Part shown: in pieces, positions 1-5,759 of the stretch
How the letters are laid out: each line of letters starts with the position of its first letter
Numbering within the stretch: the first letter of the stretch is position 1
Origin: SOJZ01 sp964556565
Lineage (GTDB): Archaea > Thermoproteota > Bathyarchaeia > Bathyarchaeales > Bathyarchaeaceae
Length of the DNA: 6,661 nt
Assembly (NCBI GenBank): GCA_964556565.1
Contig: CAZKWF010000039.1
Span: 1 to 6,661, forward strand
Direction: 5' to 3'
Program-made: the position numbers and the translations under genes
Notes under the pieces: model-generated
Seen by the model: the letters and a program-made list of their open reading frames with translations, nothing else
Databases searched by the model: none
What the model was told of the DNA's origin: nothing

Positions 1-673
1 GTCCTTGGCAGTCCTTCCATCTATCGTCTCCGAAAAACCAATTCTGTCTTTTCGTTAATGCTTTCCACCCGACAGACTTGTTCTTGACTTTTGTTGGGAG
101 CCTGCTTGTGTTCTGTGTCTGGAAATTGAAAAGCACATCCCCCTTTTTAGCGAACAAGATTTGCATTGTCGCCCACGAGACATCCAATCCCTCACAGTCA
201 ACAAATGCTAAGTAATGGTCTCTTTCACCTATCTCTCCCATGATTTCTTCGATGCAATTGTTACAGTCACAGTTAAAAACCTTGAAGTTTGGTGTAACAG
301 TTCCAATTCTCGCTTCAAGAGCCTCCGCATGTTTAAGGTCTTTCTCCACGAAAAAATACTTGTCAAAGGAATGATAACATTCTGTACAAGCGATTAACGC
401 AGAGCCAGCAACAACATCTCCCTTTGAGCCGATTCTGCAAAGCCCATTTCCAGCTAAGAGATCAATGTAATACATATTACGAAAAATTCTAGCTTGCCGA
501 GGTGCCTTGATGATTTTAGTGTAAATATTGACGAAACGAAGAAGTGCCAAAAGCTTTATGATGCTCCAAGCTCCAGTGTCATAGAATACATCTGAACAGA
601 TTGACTTGTGCGGTTTGGCTATTTCTACAAGTTTTTCGACTCTTGGTTTGAGCCATTCATATTTGCTGACCAT
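1..673 (-). CDS. tcmP: TcmP family protein (three-Cys-motif partner), 5' part only, runs off the left edge
   Basis: The minus-strand frame opening at ATG 673 stays open for 224 codons to base 1, so the C-terminus lies outside the window. The product starts MVSKYEWLKPRVEKLVEIAK. It carries the TcmP family signature in order: YIDLLAGNG (residues 69-77, SAM-binding-like motif I), the GSALIA segment (90-95), FFVEKD (107-112, acidic end of beta-2), NCDCNNCIEEI (134-144, the family's D-x-N segment), LAFVDCEGLDVSW (155-167, in place of the more usual DP-x-G) and GDVLFNF (178-184). Family knowledge: TcmP proteins are encoded beside radical SAM-type three-cysteine proteins and resemble Rossmann methyltransferases; their activity is unknown to me. 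It starts 23 bases after the radical SAM gene's stop, with GAGGAAGATG about 8 bases upstream, so it is the third gene of the cassette. It is cysteine-rich (C26, C79, C96, C99, C135, C137, C140, C160). Confidence 0.85.
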   Translation of the reverse strand, partial: MVSKYEWLKPRVEKLVEIAKPHKSICSDVFYDTGAWSIIKLLALLRFVNIYTKIIKAPRQARIFRNMYYIDLLAGNGLCRIGSKGDVVAGSALIACTECYHSFDKYFFVEKDLKHAEALEARIGTVTPNFKVFNCDCNNCIEEIMGEIGERDHYLAFVDCEGLDVSWATMQILFAKKGDVLFNFQTQNTSRLPTKVKNKSVGWKALTKRQNWFFGDDRWKDCQG

Positions 674-696
674 TTGTACTTCATCTTCCTCAGATT

Positions 697-1659
697 TCAC
701 CAAACACAGTTACATCTACAATAATCCGTATTCAGCCCCAAGTCTTTCCACATTGATCTTGTTTCTTTACACATCGCAATCCTTGATTTGTCAAATCCAA
801 GGCTGCCCAGCTTATCATAGAAGAAAGTGTAAATCTCTTTCCTTAACGAGGCGGGTGATTTTTTACCCCACCCAGTACGATCGGGTTTATCTGTGAAAGC
901 TATTTTCTCCCAAGACTTGTCTTTCGCAAACATGAGAGTTTTCGCTAATCCTCTTGGTGTTCCCAAAGTGATTCTATCTGGATTTGAAGGTAATTCGGAG
1001 AGCATAGAATAGATAAGGTCTTCATAGTGGCTCTTCCAGTTTCTTATTGGAAAGATTGGGTCTATTCTAAGTCTTACCTCATACCCCGATTCAATGAGTT
1101 GCTTAGCAGCAACAATCCTCTGTTGTGGAGAAGAGGTTCTTTTCTCCCATCTCCTCCAAATCTCAGTTGCATTCAAACTAAAACTCGCTATGGTCTGCTT
1201 CCGAGGTTCATTAGCTAGCCACCCCACCCTATGCGATTTCGTAAGCAAAAGAAGCTTGTGCCTATCTTGTGTCTCAAACAAGTCTGCAATCTGCTTCATA
1301 TTCGTAGGATTCATTAGAGAATCAGACAATTCTCCACTATTGAAGATAGAAGGATGATTCTGGAAGTATTCATGCTTGAAAAACTTGTCAATTGCCCGGA
1401 TAACCTTGTTGATCGGTCGGTATCTTGGATTTTTGTTTCCTCTTCCGGTTCCTTGAAGATAACAATACGCGCAATCAAAGGGACATCCAAAAGCCCATCT
1501 CAACTCCCAAAAATGAGGACAGACTATGTCAAAGGGTGTCTTTTCAAAGTGAACTATGATACCATCAATATTAGGTATCGGTTCCTTGAAAAGTGTTATT
1601 CCACCCAATCCCTTTTCCCGTTGCATTTTATTAGATAATGTCTTTTGCAGTGTGGACAT
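697..1659 (-). CDS. Radical SAM protein of the spore photoproduct lyase (SplB/COG1533) type
   Basis: A 320-residue protein, about the length of bacterial SPL. The 4Fe-4S-binding motif is GCPFDCAYCYLQGTG, with cysteines 59, 63 and 66 in the radical SAM spacing C-x3-C-x2-C. SPL-type landmarks follow in order: FNSGELSDSL (106-115), LLLTKSHRVGWL (137-148), the SFSLN strand (159-163), the E-x-R-T-S-S-P-Q-Q-R segment (172-181), GYEVRLRIDPI (192-202) and ITLGTPRG (230-237). The C-terminus has AMCKET and a CRCNC cluster (C314, C316, C318). True SPL splits the spore thymine dimer and uses a hydrogen-donor cysteine just after the cluster; by my alignment from memory that position is Glu110, so the substrate is probably different. 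The start is uncertain: ATG 1659 lies 64 bases inside the upstream ParB-like gene and has only a weak AGGCGAAT upstream. ATG 1626 or a TTG at residue 18 is possible. TcmP follows 23 bases downstream. Confidence 0.9.
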   Translation of the reverse strand: MSTLQKTLSNKMQREKGLGGITLFKEPIPNIDGIIVHFEKTPFDIVCPHFWELRWAFGCPFDCAYCYLQGTGRGNKNPRYRPINKVIRAIDKFFKHEYFQNHPSIFNSGELSDSLMNPTNMKQIADLFETQDRHKLLLLTKSHRVGWLANEPRKQTIASFSLNATEIWRRWEKRTSSPQQRIVAAKQLIESGYEVRLRIDPIFPIRNWKSHYEDLIYSMLSELPSNPDRITLGTPRGLAKTLMFAKDKSWEKIAFTDKPDRTGWGKKSPASLRKEIYTFFYDKLGSLGFDKSRIAMCKETRSMWKDLGLNTDYCRCNCVW

Positions 1660-2405
1660 TCATATTCGCCTACGGTATAGAAGGTACCTTCTTTAACTCC
1701 CATCTCCTTGATCAGGGGTTTGACCGCTTTCTTTGCACGTTCAATCGTTTTCTCTGGAAGAGTTGGTAAAACTTCAGGGGCTTTCTCTATCGCCTCTCTT
1801 ATGAATGCAACATCTCGGCTTAGTTCTTCTCTGACTTTCGGCTTTATCTCTTCCTCAATGATGTCCTCCCGAACTTCCCTTTCTATCCTAGGTCTTAGTT
1901 CTTGCTCAACTTCCTCACGATGCCTCTCAACAAGACGCTTGGCATACTCCTCGCCCTTCTTTGTCTTAAACTCTTTGAAAATCCGTTGTGAGGCAGGAAC
2001 CCTCGGTTGAGGCTGCAACCATTCCTTTCGCTCTTGCTTAAATTCGTCAGATAGAAATCCATTTACGGTTGGGCCAGATAGCCCTGTCACTTCTACGATT
2101 CGTTGAAGTATCTCATTCCTTGAAGACCCCCCTCTAGCTTTCAGTCCTTGTTTTTTGTAGACTCTCGCCAAACCGTTAATCCATTCTTCTTTCTCTTCCC
2201 TCGAAACTTGTCGTCTATGCCAGTTAGCCACGCACCTAGCAACAAGCAGTTTCTCTTCTGTATCAATTTCTGGAAGTTTTTCCTTTCGCCAGTTCGGTTC
2301 TGCTTCTAACCTGTGAAACCCGTCAATCACATTTCCTTTTGAATCCACAAGGACAGGGTAAAGTTGTCCAATCTTTTCTGATTTCTTTAGGTCATACTCA
2401 CTCAT
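1596..2405 (-). CDS. ParB/sulfiredoxin-fold protein with HTH, charged helical region and C-terminal zinc-binding tail
   Basis: A 269-residue protein and first gene of the cassette. Residues 5-60 match a ParB N-terminal (Srx-like) domain: GQLYPVLVD, then GNVIDGFHRLEA. The DG-x-HR form replaces the GERR box of chromosomal ParB, so CTP binding of the ParB type is not expected. Residues about 97-118 (NEILQRIVEVTGLSGPTVNGFL) look like a helix-turn-helix. Residues about 145-235 are highly charged and helical, probably coiled coil. The tail has C250-x2-C253, H256 and C261, a small zinc-binding motif with no clear fourth cysteine. A role as a DNA-binding adaptor for the radical SAM/TcmP pair is inference. 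ATG 2405 is the only start in its open frame because TAA immediately precedes it; GGAGAG lies about 12 bases upstream, which is distant. The domain begins very early, so a first strand may be missing. Confidence 0.83.
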   Translation of the reverse strand: MSEYDLKKSEKIGQLYPVLVDSKGNVIDGFHRLEAEPNWRKEKLPEIDTEEKLLVARCVANWHRRQVSREEKEEWINGLARVYKKQGLKARGGSSRNEILQRIVEVTGLSGPTVNGFLSDEFKQERKEWLQPQPRVPASQRIFKEFKTKKGEEYAKRLVERHREEVEQELRPRIEREVREDIIEEEIKPKVREELSRDVAFIREAIEKAPEVLPTLPEKTIERAKKAVKPLIKEMGVKEGTFYTVGEYECPHCKRHYLIKCNGKRDWVE

Positions 2406-2456
2406 TTAACTCACGCTCTCTCCTTTCACAGTGATGTGAGCAGGAAAAGAGTACAT
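2406..2456 (-). other. 16-codon leader ORF, in frame and abutting the ParB-like start
   Basis: ATG at 2456 opens MYSFPAHITVKGESVS and stops with a TAA (2408-2406) that directly touches the ATG of the ParB-like gene in the same frame. It lies in the predicted leader, about 11 bases after the expected transcription start. It could be a translated leader peptide, a former N-terminal extension cut off by a nonsense change, or chance. No ribosome binding site is evident, and none would be expected so close to a transcript 5' end. Confidence 0.25.
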
Positions 2457-2488
2457 CAAGTGTTCCCACGAATAGTTTCTCCGAAGAC

Positions 2489-2504
2489 GATTTAAAGGTT
2501 TTAT
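2489..2504 (-). promoter_or_regulatory. Archaeal promoter for the ParB/radical SAM/TcmP cassette
   Basis: On the minus strand, AAAACC followed by TTTAAA (TATA box at 2496-2491) has the BRE-plus-TATA layout. Transcription would start near 2467, leaving a leader of about 60 bases before ATG 2405. The upstream element overlaps the stop codon of the winged-helix gene, so the cassette probably has its own promoter as well as possible read-through. Confidence 0.5.
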
Positions 2505-2980
2505 TCCCGAGCCTTCACAAATTCTTCAGCTGTAGCGCTCCATGCTTCATTCATGAAGCTTGTTAGGGCCCATTTTAAGCCTCGTTTCTCAGATGCTTTC
2601 TTACCTATCTTCCGTTCGAGTCTTCGGTTTATCCGTTTGATGCGGCGTGTGACATGCCAATATCTTAAGCCATAGTGTTCAACTTGAGGTAGAATGTCTT
2701 TAGGTAGAATGCCTGCAGAGCCTGCAGTACGGAGGACATCTAGGATTGATCGGTCTACCTCATCTTCACAGGCCATGCTTATGATGAAGTCTTTGTCGAA
2801 GATGAGAAAAGGATCTAAACCCTCGGAGAGACGCCTAAGTATGCGTTTTATCTCGTTTATGTCCCGTTCTATCGCCGAAATCTTCTCAAAAGCATACTTG
2901 ATCCTCCCTTTCTTCTCTGCTTGAGAACGTTTTCTACGCTCTATTTTAACATGCTGAGATGCTGACTCCATTAAAAACAT
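2501..2980 (-). CDS. Coiled-coil and winged-helix protein of unknown function
   Basis: A 159-residue protein that I do not recognise as a named family. Residues 1-30 are strongly basic (KIERRKRSQAEKKGR). Residues about 30-55 form a predicted amphipathic or coiled-coil helix (FEKISAIERDINEIKRILRRL). Residues about 74-142 read as a winged helix: DEVDRSILDVLRTAGSAGIL, then PKDILPQVEHYGLRYWHVTR as the recognition part, then a basic wing (KRINRRLERKIGKK). DNA binding is therefore likely. It is the last gene of the four-gene operon. The start is ambiguous: ATG 2980 sits only 2 bases after a GAGGTG, while ATG 2971 (residue 4) lies 11 bases after it and overlaps the previous stop as TAATG, a classic coupled arrangement. 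The stop falls at the promoter of the next cassette. Confidence 0.75.
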   Translation of the reverse strand: MFLMESASQHVKIERRKRSQAEKKGRIKYAFEKISAIERDINEIKRILRRLSEGLDPFLIFDKDFIISMACEDEVDRSILDVLRTAGSAGILPKDILPQVEHYGLRYWHVTRRIKRINRRLERKIGKKASEKRGLKWALTSFMNEAWSATAEEFVKARE

Positions 2981-3180
2981 TCCACCTCTATGTTATCGGC
3001 AACATTCAAAACTGTACAATGTGAAGCTGTTAGAGTAGATGTTTTAACTGCGCATTTGACGGCGTTTGAAAGAAGCTTACGAAGAGTCTCTACTACAAAA
3101 AGAAGGCTGGAAAACAGTTCTTTTTTCAACATTCTAAAAGCCTGTAAACACCTTTTTGCCGCTAGACTAATCGTTTTCAT
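2971..3180 (-). CDS. Small protein of unknown function, translationally coupled
   Basis: A 69-residue ORF with no recognised family. Residues 1-45 look like one or two amphipathic helices (CLQAFRMLKKELFSSLLFVV) without a clear transmembrane segment. The C-terminal third is richer in Thr, Cys and Val (cysteines at 11, 43, 55 and 68). Translation is supported by its fit to the operon: its ATG overlaps the stop of the HTH gene as ATGA, a GAGGT ribosome binding site lies 7 bases upstream, and its TAA overlaps the internal ATG of the next gene. It could act with the two flanking DNA-binding proteins, but that is only context. Confidence 0.68.
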   Translation of the reverse strand: MKTISLAAKRCLQAFRMLKKELFSSLLFVVETLRKLLSNAVKCAVKTSTLTASHCTVLNVADNIEVECF

Positions 3181-4109
3181 GTGATATACCTCGCATCGTT
3201 CAACTGCGATGGAGAACAGTTCTTAGGCGTCAAAGCTTCTTTCAGAACACTAACAAGTTCATGTACTTCGCTGTTCAGCTTGTCGACTTTTTCGTCTAGG
3301 CCGCTAACGCGCTTGTCGAGGCGACGTACATTCAAAGGCATCAAGAGCCGAGCCTTCCCCAAGTCTCTTCCATGATACTCTTCGTGTGCAACCTTTTCAG
3401 GCGGACTCTCATCAATACTGCCCACATCTTTCACAATCGTAGTGCCCAACAGCTTAACAAGCTCCCTAGCTTCTTCACTGTAGAACCTGGTAACAGGCTG
3501 ATGCAAAGGAACCCCAACATCGCTGAGGATCATGCCAAACCTGTTCTCTAGAACCATCCTGACACGTTCAACAATTCTGCCAGACAGCATCAGCAGCTCG
3601 TCAACATCAAAACCCCGCAAACGACCAGGATGAACAATAATACTCTTACTCGTCCTCACAACCCTGACACTACCAATCTTAACGCCTAGTTTCTCCCAGT
3701 TACGAGGCCTACCCAAACGCTTCCAATCCAAAGCCACCCGCTCCCACCCCAAAGCCCTAAACTTAACCGCATGATCCTCCAAAACACAAACCTCAGGAAA
3801 ACAACCCTCACTTATAGTGAGAATCCTTGAACCGTAGCGGGTGAGACGGTAGATGTGCACGACGTCGCGAACCTGCAACCGTAAAGCACCAAGGGAGAGG
3901 AACTTGTCCTTCCAATAAGACACATTAGAACGACTGCAACCAACAGCCCTAGCCACTACACTGGCAGGATTACCGGCACCTAAAAGCTTCAGGATCTGCT
4001 GGCCCTTCTTAGTCAACGGAATAGCATCGGTAAGAGTTAAAAAATCACGTTTAACCCTTTGAACTCGTCGAACACGCCGACGTCTCTCGCTTGGAGGAGT
4101 CTCAGACAA
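3177..4109 (-). CDS. Helix-turn-helix DNA-binding protein with an unknown central domain and C-terminal coiled coil
   Basis: A 310-residue protein. The first 22 residues are very basic (RRRRVRRVQRVKR). Residues about 33-98 form a helix-turn-helix/winged-helix unit: GQQILKLLGAGNPASVVARA, then VGCSRSNVSYWKDKFLSLGA as turn and recognition helix, then a wing (DVVHIYRLTRYGSRIL). Residues about 140-230 form a mixed alpha/beta domain I cannot name (SVRVVRTSKSIIVHPGRL, then LENRFGMILSDVGVP). Residues about 258-293 carry Leu/Val heptads (LDKRVSGLDEKVDKLNSEV), a likely oligomerising coiled coil. It may be a transcriptional regulator or, less likely, a replication-type DNA-binding protein. The start is TTG, chosen because GAGGA lies 8 bases upstream and no better start exists. 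The gene begins 20 bases after the zinc-ribbon gene and ends in an ATGA overlap with the 69-residue gene. Its coding strand is G/T-rich, like the rightward operon. Confidence 0.8.
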   Translation of the reverse strand: MSETPPSERRRRVRRVQRVKRDFLTLTDAIPLTKKGQQILKLLGAGNPASVVARAVGCSRSNVSYWKDKFLSLGALRLQVRDVVHIYRLTRYGSRILTISEGCFPEVCVLEDHAVKFRALGWERVALDWKRLGRPRNWEKLGVKIGSVRVVRTSKSIIVHPGRLRGFDVDELLMLSGRIVERVRMVLENRFGMILSDVGVPLHQPVTRFYSEEARELVKLLGTTIVKDVGSIDESPPEKVAHEEYHGRDLGKARLLMPLNVRRLDKRVSGLDEKVDKLNSEVHELVSVLKEALTPKNCSPSQLNDARYIT

Positions 4110-4129
4110 TAGAAGATTCCTCTAGAAAA

Positions 4130-4258
4130 TTATTCTACTGCAGCCTCTTTCTCTGCACACAAAGGGCATTCAACGAGTTTAGCTACGATCTGATTGCCGA
4201 CGCCTATGACAATCCATTTGCTGCCACAGCCCTCACACGTTATAATCTGCTTACTCAA
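4130..4258 (-). CDS. 42-residue zinc-ribbon protein, TTG start
   Basis: A short gene that is easy to miss. The product reads MSKQIITCEGCGSKWIVIGV, then a short hydrophobic strand region (NQIVAKLV), then ECPLCAEKEAAVE. The two C-x2-C knuckles (C8/C11 and C31/C34), 19 residues apart, form a rubredoxin/zinc-ribbon-type metal site. The start is TTG with GGTGA 6 bases upstream, matching the archaeal anti-Shine-Dalgarno. The same TTG-plus-good-RBS pattern is seen in the next gene, 20 bases away. It heads the operon with the HTH protein and could be a nucleic-acid-binding or protein-binding accessory; I know no named family for it. The plus-strand frame over the same bases looks like a shadow. Confidence 0.75.
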   Translation of the reverse strand: MSKQIITCEGCGSKWIVIGVGNQIVAKLVECPLCAEKEAAVE

Positions 4259-4279
4259 CGTTCTTCACCTGATTCAAAA

Positions 4280-4313
4280 CCCAAAAAAAAGGGGAATGCG
4301 GGGGATATCACCC
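4280..4313. promoter_or_regulatory. Leader elements of the zinc-ribbon/HTH operon: GATATC-centred dyad and T8 tract
   Basis: At 4300-4313 the plus strand reads GGGGGATATCACCC, a 14-base dyad centred on GATATC with one mismatched pair. At 4283-4290 a run of eight A (T8 on the minus strand) is flanked by CC(C) and GGGG. Both lie between the likely minus-strand promoter and the TTG at 4258. The dyad could be an operator and the T8 a pause or attenuation site; neither role is proven by the sequence. Confidence 0.3.
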
Positions 4314-4397
4314 GTTCGCTCTGGTAGTAAACTTTGCTTTGTGAGAGTTAGTTTTGATGGTTTTGCGTGTGCGTGACTATTTCTGTAGACTTTCATG

Positions 4398-4438
4398 TTT
4401 ACGTAAAAAGCTATTATTTAAGAGTCAAAACTCATAAA
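4398..4438. promoter_or_regulatory. Divergent control region: two palindromes and TATA box(es)
   Basis: At 4398-4407, TTTACGTAAA is a perfect 10-base palindrome. At 4417-4438, left arm TTTAAGAGT and right arm ACTCATAAA flank a 4-base spacer CAAA and match at 8 of 9 positions. The left arm overlaps TTATTTAA (4414-4421), the best TATA candidate for the plus-strand aCPSF2 gene, with transcription expected near 4443. The right arm read on the minus strand (TTTATGA), or TTAAATAA at 4421-4414, could serve the leftward operon. A dimeric repressor here could control both directions. The HTH protein encoded next door is an obvious candidate, by inference only. Confidence 0.45.
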
Positions 4439-4476
4439 CCAATAGAAGGACACATAATTCAAACATACAAACGGAT

Positions 4477-5748
4477 GTGAATACAATTTCGTTGAAAATG
4501 AGGTTCCTAGGTGGTACAAGAGAAATTGGACGAGCAGCGATAGCTATTAAGACGAATAGAACTCAGTTGTTGCTGGATTATGGCATTATGATAAATCATG
4601 AACCAGGTTTTCCTATGCATGTTCCGCCTAAAGAGGTGGATGCAGTAGTCTTAACGCATTGTCACCTTGATCATTCGGGTGCAATTCCGATTTTTCACGT
4701 TAAAGAGCAAAAGCCTGTGTATGGAACGCCGTTATCTTTTGATTTGACTAACCTATTGATTTCTGATCTTATACATCTGACAGGTTACTACCTTCCTTTT
4801 GAATATATTGAGTTACGGTCTATGATGAGACACTGTGTTCATCTTGATTATCGAGAAGATCAAAGCTTGGGAGATGTCCACTTCCAACTTTTGGATGCAG
4901 GTCACATCCCTGGAAGCGCTCAAGTTTTGGTGGAAGCGAATGGGAAGAGGGTGCTCTGTACTGGTGATTTCAACACCTTGGATACGCGTCTTCTTAATGG
5001 CGCGGATAGAGAGTACGGTAAGCTTGATGCGTTGATCATTGAAAGCACTTATGCTGATGCGGCGCATTCTGATAGGGTAGCATTGGAAAAGGAGTTTGTG
5101 GCGCGAGTTACTGAAGTGGTGGAAGATGGGGGAACTGTTCTAGTTCCCGCGTTTAGTGTAGGGCGTTCACAAGAAGTTGCTTGTATGTTTGCGGCTTATC
5201 ATTTTGAGCACTCTGTTGTGATGGATGGTATGGCCCGTAAGGTTAATCGAATAATGATGAATCATACAGCGTATCTGCGTGATCCTCAATTGTTTATGAA
5301 TGCGATGCACGCTGTTACTTGGAGTAGGGGGTGGAAAGATCGGAGAGTAGCTGCTAAAAGGCCTGGTGCGATTATATCTCCTGCGGGTATGCTGAAGGGT
5401 GGACCGGCTGCTTTTTATATACAGAAAGTAGGGAAGAAACAACGTAATGCGGTTTTTCTTGTGAGTTATCAGATTCCTGGGACGCCTGGTCGTGAGTTGC
5501 TTGAAAAAGGAAGGTGTGTGATTGATGGGAAGATGCGTAAGGTGAAAGCAGGGGTTGAGCATTTTGATTTTTCTTCTCATTGTGGTGCTGGTGAACTTCA
5601 AGAGGTGGTGAGAGGGTTGGAGGGGAATCCGGTTGTGTATGTTATGCATGGGGCTGAGGGTAACTGTGAAAGGTTTGCGAGGTGGATAAAAGAGGAAACT
5701 GGGCTTGAGGCTGTTGCGCCGAAGGCTGGGGATTCTTGCGTCGTTTAA
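4477..5748 (+). CDS. Archaeal CPSF2-type beta-CASP metallo-beta-lactamase ribonuclease
   Basis: A 423-residue protein, the length of archaeal aCPSF2 enzymes, which lack the N-terminal KH domains of aCPSF1. It has a metallo-beta-lactamase core with FLGGTREIGR at the N-terminus, the zinc motif THCHLDHSG (H61, H63, D65, H66), GHIPGSAQ (H143) and GDFN (D164). The beta-CASP part has motif A at IIEST (E189), PAFSVGRSQE (224-233), motif B at FDFSSHCG (H368) and motif C at VYVMHGAEGN (H391). All expected catalytic ligands are present, so an active zinc-dependent RNA endo- or exonuclease in RNA 3'-end processing or decay is likely. The GTG start at 4477 has no clear ribosome binding site; TTG 4492 or ATG 4498 would put the start right before the conserved RFLGG and may be correct. 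It is the first gene of an operon with the archaemetzincin. The coding strand is G/T-rich. Confidence 0.94.
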   Translation: MNTISLKMRFLGGTREIGRAAIAIKTNRTQLLLDYGIMINHEPGFPMHVPPKEVDAVVLTHCHLDHSGAIPIFHVKEQKPVYGTPLSFDLTNLLISDLIHLTGYYLPFEYIELRSMMRHCVHLDYREDQSLGDVHFQLLDAGHIPGSAQVLVEANGKRVLCTGDFNTLDTRLLNGADREYGKLDALIIESTYADAAHSDRVALEKEFVARVTEVVEDGGTVLVPAFSVGRSQEVACMFAAYHFEHSVVMDGMARKVNRIMMNHTAYLRDPQLFMNAMHAVTWSRGWKDRRVAAKRPGAIISPAGMLKGGPAAFYIQKVGKKQRNAVFLVSYQIPGTPGRELLEKGRCVIDGKMRKVKAGVEHFDFSSHCGAGELQEVVRGLEGNPVVYVMHGAEGNCERFARWIKEETGLEAVAPKAGDSCVV

Positions 5749-5759
5749 GGGAGAAAGAT

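Noticed and set aside
606..1659. Several 60-96 codon plus-strand ORFs over the TcmP and radical SAM genes
   Set aside because: They are antisense shadows of well-matched genes and have no ribosome binding sites or recognisable domains.
1596..1659. Programmed -1 frameshift fusing the ParB-like and radical SAM proteins
   Set aside because: The overlap contains an AAC GGG AAA AGG stretch but no proper X-XXY-YYZ slippery heptamer in frame, and separate starts are available.
4091..4327. 78-codon plus-strand ORF across the 5' end of the HTH gene
   Set aside because: It is antisense to the zinc-ribbon gene, whose two C-x2-C motifs and RBS support the minus strand; the plus-strand product shows nothing recognisable.
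5167..5649. 160-codon minus-strand ORF inside the aCPSF2-like gene
   Set aside because: Its His/Thr/Arg-rich, low-complexity translation is the mirror of a strongly conserved beta-CASP gene; no RBS or family match.
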